Source: AM-1111 sp046302135
Lineage (GTDB): Bacteria > Bacteroidota > Bacteroidia > B-17B0 > Aurantibacillaceae
Assembly (NCBI GenBank): GCA_046302135.1
Contig: JBKCIQ010000073.1
Span: 1 to 58,177, forward strand
Direction of reading: 5' to 3'
Length of the DNA stretch: 58,177 nucleotides
A model generated the notes under the pieces. It saw nothing but the letters and a program-made list of their open reading frames with translations. It was not told the DNA's origin and did no database searches. This document shows, piece by piece, positions 18,233-27,000 of the stretch; the stretch's first letter is position 1; the number at the start of each line of letters is the position of its first letter. Both the position numbers and the translations under genes were made by a program.

Positions 18233-18627
18233 TCCAACCAACCCGATTTTCCCAAATCTCTCAATTGTTTTTTTGTTGGCCTTCCGCTCCCCTTCTCTCT
18301 TGTTGCTTGAGGCAAAACAAAAACAGAAGGCAAAACATCTTTCTTTTCTCTAGGGGGTGAATGCTCTAAATAAAAATCTTTAACCACACTGTAAGCCTGG
18401 CGTTTGTCAATTAAATTTACCACCTCAATTATTCTGGTGTAATCTTTTTCTATTCTGATGTGATATTGCTCTCCTGATTTTACAGTATGAGAAGCCTTTA
18501 GCGGATACAGATTTTTTAACTTCACCTTACCCGAATTACAAAAATCTGAGGCAAGAGATCTGGTTTTGAAAACGCGAATGGCCCAGAGGAATTTATCTAA
18601 CCTAACTTTTAAAACTTCTGAATTCAT
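18229..18627 (-). CDS. S4-domain RNA-binding protein (Hsp15-like)
   Basis: A 132-residue protein. The S4 RNA-binding domain covers about residues 7-65 (VRLDKFLWAIRVFKTRSLA, then SGKVKLKN), followed by a basic C-terminal tail (SGRPTKKQLRDLGK). Size and layout match ribosome-associated heat shock protein Hsp15 (HslR), which in E. coli binds 50S subunits carrying stalled nascent chains. Assignment beyond the S4 family is by similarity of layout only. The gene lies 1 bp downstream of yqgE/algH, so they are probably co-transcribed. Its 3' end overlaps lutB by 4 bases in convergent orientation. Confidence 0.85.
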   Translation of the reverse strand: MNSEVLKVRLDKFLWAIRVFKTRSLASDFCNSGKVKLKNLYPLKASHTVKSGEQYHIRIEKDYTRIIEVVNLIDKRQAYSVVKDFYLEHSPPREKKDVLPSVFVLPQATREKGSGRPTKKQLRDLGKSGWLD

Positions 18628-18628
18628 C

Positions 18629-19186
18629 TTAATTCATCCATGGATCCTGCGGAAAGTTAGACAACACATTATAATTGCTACCTATTCTCTTCAACTCATC
18701 ACCCCAAATTTCATTGGATGCATCTCTCATTAAATTTTTATAATTAGCATCAGAAACAATCCAACTGTCGCTTTCCAACTCATCATGCAACTGACCCTCA
18801 CCCCATCCGCTGTATCCTAAAAAAAATTTAATTTCCTTCGTGCTGATTTTTCCTTTTCTAATTAAACTTATCAAATCACTATAGTCTCCGTTCCAAAAAT
18901 ACCCGCCGCCGATAGGAAGACTTCCATTAATATGCTCACCACAACGATGTATAAAAAAAAGCTGGTCTTGTGAAACCGGGCCTCCAAGGTAAACAGGGAA
19001 ATCAGCATTTTTCAAGTTACTGATTATATCCTTTAACTTCACATACATCGGGCGATTCATAACAAAACCAACTGAACCTGATTCATTGTGCTCAGCAAGT
19101 AAAACTATTGCTCTTCTGAAAAAACCATCCTGCAAAAAAGGTTTTGCAATAAGAATTTTATTTTGTTCCGGTTGATGCTCAGCCAT
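18629..19186 (-). CDS. YqgE/AlgH family protein
   Basis: A 185-residue cytoplasmic protein with the family signatures: an N-terminal GKxLIAxP-like segment (NKILIAKPFLQDGFF), VGFVMNRP near residue 40, VYLGGPVSQDQLF near 66 and FLGYSGWGEGQL near 120. The biochemical function of this widespread family is not established; the AlgH name comes from a regulatory phenotype in Pseudomonas. The ATG at 19186 faces the divergent pdxH gene, with 41 bp between the two starts, so they share a short regulatory region. Confidence 0.88.
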   Translation of the reverse strand: MAEHQPEQNKILIAKPFLQDGFFRRAIVLLAEHNESGSVGFVMNRPMYVKLKDIISNLKNADFPVYLGGPVSQDQLFFIHRCGEHINGSLPIGGGYFWNGDYSDLISLIRKGKISTKEIKFFLGYSGWGEGQLHDELESDSWIVSDANYKNLMRDASNEIWGDELKRIGSNYNVLSNFPQDPWMN

Positions 19187-19227
19187 TGCTTTTGGTTGAT
19201 TATCTTTATATCATAAATATAATCTTA

Positions 19228-19878
19228 ATGGAGGACATCAACAAATACCTTAAAGAATTAAGAAAAGATTTTTCTAAGGAACAATTAGACGAAAATCAAG
19301 TGGCTAAGGAACCGTTTATACAATTTGATCATTGGTTTAGAGAAGCGATTAAGGCGGGTGTGAACGAGCCCAATGCTATGACCCTTTCATCAATTGGAGC
19401 AAACGGAAGACCATCTTCTAGAGTTGTTTTACTTAGAGAATATGACCAAAGAGGTTTTGCATTTTTTACGAATTATCAAAGTAAAAAAGCCAAAGAACTT
19501 TTATCTCAACCTTTTGCCTGTTTAAATTTTTTCTGGCCGGAATTAGAAAGACAAATAAGAATTGAAGGTAAAGTGATGATGCATACGAAAGAGGCAAGTG
19601 ATAATTACTTCAATTCAAGACCCCGCTCTTCAAGAATTGGAGCGTGGTCTTCACCTCAGAGTAGTGAGTTAGCCAACAGAAATGAATTAGAAAATCTAGT
19701 GACGGAATTTGATAAAAAATATCCTACCGAAGATGTTCCTCGCCCCGAATTTTGGGGAGGATTTTTATTAGAGCCTGACTACTTTGAATTCTGGCAGGGA
19801 AGGCCGAATAGATTACATGATAGAATTTTCTACAGCCTAACAAATGACAATTGGAAAACCGGAAGACTGGCTCCGTAG
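19228..19878 (+). CDS. pdxH: Pyridoxamine 5'-phosphate oxidase
   Basis: A 216-residue enzyme counted from the ATG at 19228. An upstream in-frame ATG at 19186 would add 14 hydrophobic residues not typical of the family, so I reject it. PdxH oxidises pyridoxine or pyridoxamine 5'-phosphate to pyridoxal 5'-phosphate using FMN and oxygen. The FMN-binding segment (GRPSSRVVLLREYDQRG, then FFTNYQSKKAKEL), the internal RSSRIGAWSSPQSS and the C-terminal signature FEFWQGRPNRLHDR are all present. Its length is close to that of E. coli PdxH. Confidence 0.94.
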   Translation: MEDINKYLKELRKDFSKEQLDENQVAKEPFIQFDHWFREAIKAGVNEPNAMTLSSIGANGRPSSRVVLLREYDQRGFAFFTNYQSKKAKELLSQPFACLNFFWPELERQIRIEGKVMMHTKEASDNYFNSRPRSSRIGAWSSPQSSELANRNELENLVTEFDKKYPTEDVPRPEFWGGFLLEPDYFEFWQGRPNRLHDRIFYSLTNDNWKTGRLAP

Positions 19879-19956
19879 AGTTTTTAGAGAAATTAAACTA
19901 TCAAAAAAACGGTTTTTTTGCTCTGCCTAAAAATGTTACAAGGGAAAAATGCTCTA

Positions 19957-21387
19957 TTAATTTCGCTCCCCTTTTATCATTTTTGAATAATCAGGAATTT
20001 CAATAAGCTCTTCGCGTTTTTTGAAATCATCAGCTGTAAACTCTTCCTTCATAAAAACAAACCAATAAGCTTCTTTGTTCATTCCGTTCCAATGAATAAT
20101 TGTTTGTCGATATTGAAGACTCATGATTAAGTTGAGATTGATTAAAAAATAAATAACTACTACAAAGATTGAAGCGTTAAACAACTTATATCTCAATTTA
20201 TTCGGGAAATTAAGAAACCATTGAAAAAAAGCGGCAAGAGGAAAAATGAGTGAAGCATAACTCTGAACAAGCGCACGATTACCTAAACTTCCGCCATAGC
20301 CGTAATCCCACCAACTTGAAAGCACGTATGAGTTGAGAACGGTAAAAATTAAAATTGCGAAAAACATTTCCCTGCTGTTTTTCCAAAGAAAAAAGAATCC
20401 AATTATTGAAAATATAAAAATAGGTGCGTAAGGAATTAAACCTTTTCTGAAACCAAACCAAAATTGCAATAGTTTTGGATCATTAAAGAAAAAACCTTCA
20501 TCGCCATAACTATAAAATAGCCATTTACCAGAATAGGTTTTCCAATACAACAACTGTGGCATTAAAACCAAAATAAAAATCAAAATTCCAAACAGTATTT
20601 GAAATTTTTTATCATTCCAAAATTTAAATCTTTCAGATAAAGAGGTTATGTTTTTCAAACCAAGAAGCATTGGAAAAATTAAAATTAGTACTTCAGTTGG
20701 CCTAGATAAAACAGCCATGCCGCCGAAAAAAGAAAACAATAAAATGTGTTTTAATTTCCCAGACCGATACCAGCTCAGCACATTGAAAATGAATGCAGAC
20801 TGAAGGAAAAAAAGAAACGAGTGACTCATTAGACCTTCTGAGGCCGTGTAATAAAAAAGATTAGTGGCAAAAAACAAAACGGCAATCATGCAAACAGAAA
20901 ACCAATCTCCGTAGAAAAAACGCAGTGAGCGATAAACACAATACAAACCAACAAAAACATAAAAGACCATCCCAACATACAACAGCCAAATATAAGGTGC
21001 TGAATATCCGTCTTGCGGATAATCATAAAATGGAGCCACACAATGTGCCAATACAAAAAACGGAAATTCCATAACGGCTATTCCTATTGTGAAACGTTGT
21101 ATTTTATTTCCGTTTGGTTGCGCAACTGCCCAGTAACGCGTAGCGTTTGTAAAACCCGGGTCATGATGGATAAAAATCTGAGGCAAGTAAGAATAATATT
21201 GATCTATATCACTAGAGAAGGGCGTTGAAGTCGTCCAGGCGGCATATTTTTCAGTTTTTCGAATTAAAAAAACAGAAGCAATTAAATAAAAGATTATTAA
21301 TGGCTTTATCCTAAATGGTCTCCAGAAAACATCTCGGAAAAAAGTTTCCATTCTATCTAAAAAAGTATTTCCTGTTTTAAACGACAA
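19957..21387 (-). CDS. Polytopic membrane protein, GT-C glycosyltransferase-like
   Basis: A 476-residue protein with roughly ten or more transmembrane segments. After the first segment comes an acidic loop (SSDIDQYYSYLPQIF), the position of the catalytic Asp in GT-C enzymes such as dolichyl-phosphate-mannose mannosyltransferases. These use lipid-linked sugars to glycosylate proteins or lipids at the outer face of the inner membrane. Substrate and donor cannot be told from sequence. It is the last gene of the long leftward respiratory transcript, 5 bp after another GT-C-like gene, though its function seems unrelated to respiration. Confidence 0.65.
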   Translation of the reverse strand: MSFKTGNTFLDRMETFFRDVFWRPFRIKPLIIFYLIASVFLIRKTEKYAAWTTSTPFSSDIDQYYSYLPQIFIHHDPGFTNATRYWAVAQPNGNKIQRFTIGIAVMEFPFFVLAHCVAPFYDYPQDGYSAPYIWLLYVGMVFYVFVGLYCVYRSLRFFYGDWFSVCMIAVLFFATNLFYYTASEGLMSHSFLFFLQSAFIFNVLSWYRSGKLKHILLFSFFGGMAVLSRPTEVLILIFPMLLGLKNITSLSERFKFWNDKKFQILFGILIFILVLMPQLLYWKTYSGKWLFYSYGDEGFFFNDPKLLQFWFGFRKGLIPYAPIFIFSIIGFFFLWKNSREMFFAILIFTVLNSYVLSSWWDYGYGGSLGNRALVQSYASLIFPLAAFFQWFLNFPNKLRYKLFNASIFVVVIYFLINLNLIMSLQYRQTIIHWNGMNKEAYWFVFMKEEFTADDFKKREELIEIPDYSKMIKGERN

Positions 21388-21392
21388 TTAAT

Positions 21393-22874
21393 TTACTTTT
21401 TTATTTTTTTGAAAAGTGCGACTTCATAATTTTCAAACCCAAAAGACTTCAAAAAAACCGCATTGCTGTCTGACGTGATTTTTTCCTTACCGAAACGAGT
21501 CCCGGGACCAAATTCAGAATCCCAAATGATTAAAGATTGGTCTTTCATATTAGAAACTTCACCAGCATACATAAGCTCATCAGAGTCAATTTGCTCTTTT
21601 GGATTCAAATCATAAAGCAGAATGTTATAAGGATTCCCGAAATAAATTTTACTGTATTGCACCTTGTTTTTCATTACCCAAGCAGCAGCATCTTTTAATA
21701 CCAATTCCTGGTAGCGAATATTCTCTTTTGGCGGGAACGAAGATCTTGAAATCAAAACCCAAATAGAAGCTGAAGAAAAAACTAATCCGAACATGATACT
21801 TAACTTAACGGAATTTCTTTTCTTAAATATCCTATACAAACTTGTAACAGTTCTTAATGCCAAAAGTACGTATAGCGGAACAACACATGCCATTACCCGT
21901 TCTAATCCATAAGAAGAAAATATACCTTTCCACCACATAATTACGTGAGCCATGAAAAACCCGACTGAATATCCTGCAATCAAAAAAAATTCAGTAACAA
22001 CATTTTTTTTACCTATTTGATTTCCTTCGAAATTATTTTTTGAGAAAAGAAGACGTAGCCTTAGAGCCGAAATTAAAATTCCTACCAACATTAAAACCTC
22101 TAACAGAATTCCGAACATAATTTCTGATCTTTCAAAAAAATGAAAAAATGTTCCGTGTCCGTACAACTCTTCACCGTTGTATGGATTTCTATTGATCAGT
22201 ATGAAAAAATCATCCATAAAAACATAACCAATTAGCGAATAAAACAGAAGTCCTGAAAATAGTTGCGGAATATATCTCCATTTTTTTGTAAACGCATATA
22301 AAACCAATAATACCGGAATGAGTAAGTATCCTTCCTGCCGCGTTAAGGGCAAAAGCGATGCGAAAAAAGCTGCGCTAGCGTATTTTTTATCTATATATAA
22401 ATATACGATCCAGGTGAGGTGCAATGCAAAAAGCGGCTCAGTCATTGCAGTATACAATTGATTAAAATAAACAGGAGTACACAATAAAAAAATAAATGCG
22501 AGCCAAGGAAAATTTAAATTTAACCTCTTAGCTGTTTTATGAAGAATTAATCCTGTTAGACATGCAATAAGAATATTCATGAAATGCATTCCTTTCAAAC
22601 CGAATTGAGCGAAAGGCATGGCAATGAGAGTAAAAACAGGCTTATTCCAAAGGTCAAAAAAATGATGTGGATGCTTTAGTGCTGTCTTTGAGATAAGGTA
22701 ATGGAAAATACCATCAGATCTGTCTCCTGTAAAGTTCAGAGGCAGAACAATAATAGATAATAAAATCAAACAATAGAGAGCAATAGCCTCCGGAGCAATA
22801 AATACGTTATACTTTGGATAACTATTATTATTCTTATTCAAAAAATGAAAGGGTCGTACAAATTTAGCGCACAA
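21393..22874 (-). CDS. Polytopic membrane protein, GT-C glycosyltransferase-like (second copy)
   Basis: Up to 493 residues and about ten transmembrane segments. The loop after the first segment (FTGDRSDGIFHYLIS) carries the acidic residues expected of a GT-C catalytic site. The frame begins at a TTG directly after the cytochrome oxidase subunit I stop (TAA then TTG). No ATG occurs before residue 75, so a TTG start at 22874 or 22841 is implied. This arrangement suggests reinitiation from the cox message. It overlaps in type with the next gene downstream, and the pair may modify the same glycoconjugate. Function is not further resolved. Confidence 0.6.
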   Translation of the reverse strand: MCAKFVRPFHFLNKNNNSYPKYNVFIAPEAIALYCLILLSIIVLPLNFTGDRSDGIFHYLISKTALKHPHHFFDLWNKPVFTLIAMPFAQFGLKGMHFMNILIACLTGLILHKTAKRLNLNFPWLAFIFLLCTPVYFNQLYTAMTEPLFALHLTWIVYLYIDKKYASAAFFASLLPLTRQEGYLLIPVLLVLYAFTKKWRYIPQLFSGLLFYSLIGYVFMDDFFILINRNPYNGEELYGHGTFFHFFERSEIMFGILLEVLMLVGILISALRLRLLFSKNNFEGNQIGKKNVVTEFFLIAGYSVGFFMAHVIMWWKGIFSSYGLERVMACVVPLYVLLALRTVTSLYRIFKKRNSVKLSIMFGLVFSSASIWVLISRSSFPPKENIRYQELVLKDAAAWVMKNKVQYSKIYFGNPYNILLYDLNPKEQIDSDELMYAGEVSNMKDQSLIIWDSEFGPGTRFGKEKITSDSNAVFLKSFGFENYEVALFKKIKK

Positions 22875-24698
22875 TTAATGTGCTCCGCCATCGTGCTCAT
22901 CCGGACCTAACGGAACAGTCTGTGGAATAAAATCATTTTCAGCACCCGGCTTACTGTAGTCATAAGCCCAGCGCTGTACCACAGGCAATGGGCCAGGCCA
23001 GTTTCCATGAATGTTTTCCATAGGGGTTGTCCATTCAATTGTATTTGAGTTCCAAGGATTCTGCGGTGCTTTAGGACCACGGAAAATTGAGTAAATAAAG
23101 TTGAAGAGGAAAATTCCCTGACCTAAAGCTGCGAAGATTGCACTGTAAGTAACAAATTCGTTAATGTCCATCAAGTTATCAAACATTGGGAAGTTGCTGT
23201 TGTCATAATAACGACGAGGAACACCGCTGAGTCCTAAGAAATGCATCGGAAAAAATACACCAAATGCACCAACGAAAGTAATCCAGAAATGAAGATATCC
23301 TAGTTTTTTATTCATCATTCTGAGGAACATTTTCGGGAACCAATGGTAAACACCTGCAAACATTCCAAAAATTGCACTTAACCCCATAACAATATGAAAG
23401 TGTGCTACCACAAAGTATGTGTCGTGAATGTTTATGTCAAGGGTAGAGTCTGCCAGGATTATTCCTGTAACACCCCCTGTGATGAAAGTTGAAACCAATC
23501 CAACTGAAAACAACATTGCCGGAGTGTACTGAATATTGCCTTTCCAAAGCGTGGTGATATAATTAAATGCTTTTACAGCTGATGGTATGGCAATAAGAAG
23601 TGTTGTGAACACGAAAACAGAACCTAGGAAAGGGTTCATACCGGTCATGAACATGTGGTGACCCCAAACTATGAAAGATAAGAAACCAATCGCTAACATG
23701 GAACCAATCATGGCACGATATCCGAAAATAGGCTTACGAGCACATGTGGAGATAATCTCAGATGTTATTCCCAAGGCTGGTAAAAGAACTATGTAAACTT
23801 CAGGGTGACCTAAAAACCAGAATAAGTGTTCAAACAAAATTGGTGAACCACCTACCTGCGGTAATGGCTGACCATTAATGTAAATATCACTCAGGTAAAA
23901 ACTAGTTCCCATCTCACGGTCAAAGATCAGTAATAGGGCACATGAAAATAGTACAGGGAAAGAAAGCACTCCTAATATTGCTGTAAGTAGAAATGCCCAC
24001 ATTGTTAGTGGCATTCTAGTCATCTTCATTCCTTTTGTTCTAAGATTAATTACGGTTACAATGTAATTCAATCCGCCAAGCAAAGACGAAACGATGAATA
24101 GACTCATTGAAACCAACCATAAAAACATTCCGGTATCAGATCCGGGGATTGCGTCTTTAAGAGCAGACAACGGAGGATAAATCGTCCACCCGGCAGACGC
24201 AGCTCCTTTCTCTACAAAAACAGAAAGAAACATAATCAAAGAAGACGCAAAGAAAAACCAATAAGATAGCATATTCATAAAGCCTGACGCCATATCGCGC
24301 GCTCCAATCTGATAAGGTATTAAGAGATTGGCAAAAGTACCACTAAGACCGCCCGTTAATACCATAAATACCATTATAGTTCCGTGAATCGTTACTAACG
24401 CGAGATAGGCATTTGGATTTAATATACCGTCGGTGCCCCACTTGTCTCCCATAACAGCATTAATGAAAGCAAACTTTTCACCGGGCCATGCCAACTGCAT
24501 CCTAAAGATAATAGACATCATCATGGCAACAACTGCCATTACTACTGCGGTGATAAGGAATTGACGAGATATCATCTTATGGTCCATACTGAAGATATAC
24601 TTCGTCCAGAACCCCTCTTCATGATGTTCATGATGATGAACATCGTGAGCATGACTGTGAACTTCATGCGCAACAACTGTGTGTGATTGATTTTCCAT
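22875..24698 (-). CDS. ctaD: Cytochrome c oxidase subunit I (A-type heme-copper oxidase)
   Basis: A 607-residue subunit with twelve or more transmembrane helices that carries heme a and the binuclear heme a3-CuB site. Key ligands are visible: VTIHGTIMVF (low-spin heme His), WFLGHPEVYIVLLP (His-Tyr pair and the proton-path Glu of A1-type enzymes), VWGHHMF (CuB histidines), PSAVKAFNY (K-path Lys) and VVAHFHIVMG (heme histidines). It reduces oxygen with electrons from cytochrome c and pumps protons. The N-terminal tail before the first helix is unusually His-rich, with ten His within residues 6-30. Subunit II precedes it by 18 bp. No subunit III gene is adjacent. Confidence 0.96.
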   Translation of the reverse strand: MENQSHTVVAHEVHSHAHDVHHHEHHEEGFWTKYIFSMDHKMISRQFLITAVVMAVVAMMMSIIFRMQLAWPGEKFAFINAVMGDKWGTDGILNPNAYLALVTIHGTIMVFMVLTGGLSGTFANLLIPYQIGARDMASGFMNMLSYWFFFASSLIMFLSVFVEKGAASAGWTIYPPLSALKDAIPGSDTGMFLWLVSMSLFIVSSLLGGLNYIVTVINLRTKGMKMTRMPLTMWAFLLTAILGVLSFPVLFSCALLLIFDREMGTSFYLSDIYINGQPLPQVGGSPILFEHLFWFLGHPEVYIVLLPALGITSEIISTCARKPIFGYRAMIGSMLAIGFLSFIVWGHHMFMTGMNPFLGSVFVFTTLLIAIPSAVKAFNYITTLWKGNIQYTPAMLFSVGLVSTFITGGVTGIILADSTLDINIHDTYFVVAHFHIVMGLSAIFGMFAGVYHWFPKMFLRMMNKKLGYLHFWITFVGAFGVFFPMHFLGLSGVPRRYYDNSNFPMFDNLMDINEFVTYSAIFAALGQGIFLFNFIYSIFRGPKAPQNPWNSNTIEWTTPMENIHGNWPGPLPVVQRWAYDYSKPGAENDFIPQTVPLGPDEHDGGAH

Positions 24699-24716
24699 AT
24701 AGATTTTTTTTAAATT

Positions 24717-25751
24717 TTATTTCGAGGTCATGAAAGGCTTTTGTTTACTCATCCATTCATTGTAAGATTTTTCATCCTCAACAATTATTTTTAGTTGCAT
24801 ATTGTAGTGTGAGGCACCACAAATCTTATTGCATAACAACACATAATCAAATTCATAAGGGTCTTTTCCAAGTTTCAATCTCTTTTCGTTGATCTGGCGT
24901 ACCTGCTCAACAACATATGGATCTTTTCTCATTTCTTCTGTAGTCTTAACAGGAGTGAAGCGGAAAGTGGTAATCTGTCCGGGAACACAGTTCATTTGCG
25001 CACGGAAATGAGGCATGTATGCTGAGTGAATCACATCTCTTGAACGGAACTGAAAAATTGCTTCACGATTTTTAACCAAATGAATCTCTTTTGCTAATAC
25101 ATCATTCCAACCGTGTTCTTTGTCTGTTGTGTCTATAGCTACTACATTGGCCGCAGGTTTATCGCACATCGTGAAATCAGTTTTACCAAATTCATTGTCA
25201 GCACCCGGATATCTTACAGTCCAGTCAAATTGCTTTGCATACAATTCGATTTTCAAAGCCTTTGGATTTGGTGTATCATCCATGATTTTATTCCAATACA
25301 TCAAACCAAAAATTATGATCACTGCAAGGAAAATTGCCGGAACAACGGTCCAAACCATTTCAAGTTTGTTGCTATGCGCGAAGTAGTAAGCCTTCGAATC
25401 ATTTCTACCATAATATTTATTAGCAAAATAGAAGAGAACAAAATTAGTAACTAGGAAAACAATAGAAATAATGATAAAATTAAAGTTCAAGAGCCAATCG
25501 ATGTCAAATCCATGCTTTGATGCTGACTCAGGAAGAAGTTTATCTGCATAAATGTAAACGTGCCAAAAGCAAAACGCAAAAAAGGCAAATACAAACAAGT
25601 ACAACATTCTGCCCATTAATTTGTTGTCACTCTCTTTTACCTTCCACTCAGGCTCTCCTTTAATGGTTCTGGATAATTCAACAACACGTAATAACTGATG
25701 TCCGCCAATTGCGAGAAGAACCAGTGCTATTATTATTAAAAGTGTCATCAT
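24717..25751 (-). CDS. ctaC: Cytochrome c oxidase subunit II
   Basis: A 344-residue membrane-anchored CuA protein. Hydrophobic segments lie near residues 1-20, 47-67, 85-110 and 130-150, followed by the periplasmic cupredoxin domain. CuA ligands are visible as the His in VIHSAYMPHF and as CNKICGASHYNM (two Cys, His, Met). The usual CxExC glutamate is Lys here; to my knowledge this is seen in relatives and does not remove copper ligands, since that residue binds through its backbone. About 35 residues are inserted between the two ligand clusters. It receives electrons from cytochrome c or directly from alternative complex III encoded upstream in the same transcript. Confidence 0.94.
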   Translation of the reverse strand: MMTLLIIIALVLLAIGGHQLLRVVELSRTIKGEPEWKVKESDNKLMGRMLYLFVFAFFAFCFWHVYIYADKLLPESASKHGFDIDWLLNFNFIIISIVFLVTNFVLFYFANKYYGRNDSKAYYFAHSNKLEMVWTVVPAIFLAVIIIFGLMYWNKIMDDTPNPKALKIELYAKQFDWTVRYPGADNEFGKTDFTMCDKPAANVVAIDTTDKEHGWNDVLAKEIHLVKNREAIFQFRSRDVIHSAYMPHFRAQMNCVPGQITTFRFTPVKTTEEMRKDPYVVEQVRQINEKRLKLGKDPYEFDYVLLCNKICGASHYNMQLKIIVEDEKSYNEWMSKQKPFMTSK

Positions 25752-25788
25752 ATTTCTGTATCTTATTTAATGTTCAACAATTTTTTTA

Positions 25789-26994
25789 TTAGGTTGTGTG
25801 ATGTAAACTCTCCTGTAAATACGGATGATTTTTCACCAGGAGTGGTTGTTTCGCCAGCGCATTGAAAACAACCAGCATAAACGTTCCGATAAAGAAAAAT
25901 GGCATTGTAAATTCCATCCAACCAAGTTGAGCATATTTACCCACGGTTGGTGGCATAATAATCATGTATACATCTAGCCAATGTCCAATCAAAATGATTG
26001 CGCCAACAAAGGCAAGGAAAAAGAAATTTCTTTTCGAATCACGACTCATCAACAATACCATGGGGATCGCAAAATTTATCAAAAGCACAAACCACATTAA
26101 TGCTTTGTAGTCTTTCCATCTGTCTAAAAAGTATCTGATTTCTTCAGGAATATCAGCATACCAATATAGCATAAATTGAGAAAAATACAAGTATGTCCAA
26201 AGGAAAGAAATTGCGAACATCCATTTGCCCATATCGTGAATAGTTGACTCCGTAACGAACTCCAGATAACCTTGACGACGCATCCAAATAATTATTAAAA
26301 CAATCACGGTGCAAGCACTTACCCACATACCTGAGAAAATATACCATCCAAATAGAGTTGAGAACCAGTGAATGTCAAGAGAAAGAATCCAATCCCATGC
26401 TGAAGTTGAAGAGGTAACTCCAAACAAAACCATGAATGTAGCTCCGGCCTTAAAGTTTTTCCAGTGGTGTGCGTTACCTTCAGTCATGTCCGCTTCTATT
26501 GACCTTTTTCTGAATCCTCTCTGGAACATTACCCAAATCAAAACATAAAGTGCAGTTCTTAGCCACCAGAACCAGCCGAAATAACCCATTTTACCCTGAA
26601 TGATTTCATCGTTTTTCACAGTTTCACTATCCATGAAGGAATAGAGATGGTTTACATGAAGAGCAGATGCTACGAAAACTATGCACATTAGGCCGAGTCC
26701 GTAAGGGAGGTACATAGTTACTGCCTCAATGACACGCTTAATAGTTGTAGCCCATCCTGCTTCAGCGGCATATTGAAGACCTAAGAAAAATGTTGCAGCC
26801 AAAGCAATTGACATGAAGAAAAAAGAGTTCATCAAGAAATTTCCCCAAAATCTATTGTGACTGTAATGATGCGCCCCCTCTACGTTATCTGTAAAGTATC
26901 CTGCTACCATCCCAACAAGACCAACAGCTATGAAAATATAACTTAGTATTTTAGTTTTCGACGGGAAGGTCCAATTTAATTTTGCACTATCCAT
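25789..26994 (-). CDS. actF: Alternative complex III subunit ActF
   Basis: A 401-residue integral membrane protein with about ten transmembrane segments, placed as the last Act gene before the oxidase. Its sequence pattern (GAHHYSHNRFWGNFL, TSSTSAWDWILSLDIHWFSTLFGWY) matches ActF, the membrane subunit related to ActC/NrfD in alternative complex III, a quinol:cytochrome c oxidoreductase that replaces the bc1 complex in many Bacteroidota. In solved complexes ActF lies opposite ActC and takes part in proton translocation. It is 6 bp from actE and 37 bp from ctaC in one leftward operon. Confidence 0.9.
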   Translation of the reverse strand: MDSAKLNWTFPSKTKILSYIFIAVGLVGMVAGYFTDNVEGAHHYSHNRFWGNFLMNSFFFMSIALAATFFLGLQYAAEAGWATTIKRVIEAVTMYLPYGLGLMCIVFVASALHVNHLYSFMDSETVKNDEIIQGKMGYFGWFWWLRTALYVLIWVMFQRGFRKRSIEADMTEGNAHHWKNFKAGATFMVLFGVTSSTSAWDWILSLDIHWFSTLFGWYIFSGMWVSACTVIVLIIIWMRRQGYLEFVTESTIHDMGKWMFAISFLWTYLYFSQFMLYWYADIPEEIRYFLDRWKDYKALMWFVLLINFAIPMVLLMSRDSKRNFFFLAFVGAIILIGHWLDVYMIIMPPTVGKYAQLGWMEFTMPFFFIGTFMLVVFNALAKQPLLVKNHPYLQESLHHTT

Positions 26995-27000
26995 AAATTC

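Noticed and set aside
19186..19227. Upstream start for pdxH giving 14 extra residues
   Set aside because: The extra residues are hydrophobic and not family-like, and the ATG at 19228 gives the normal PdxH length.
19878..19957. AAAAAAACGGTTTTTTT between pdxH and the GT-C gene as a bidirectional terminator
   Set aside because: The stem is almost only A-T with a loop too small for a stable hairpin; left unannotated.
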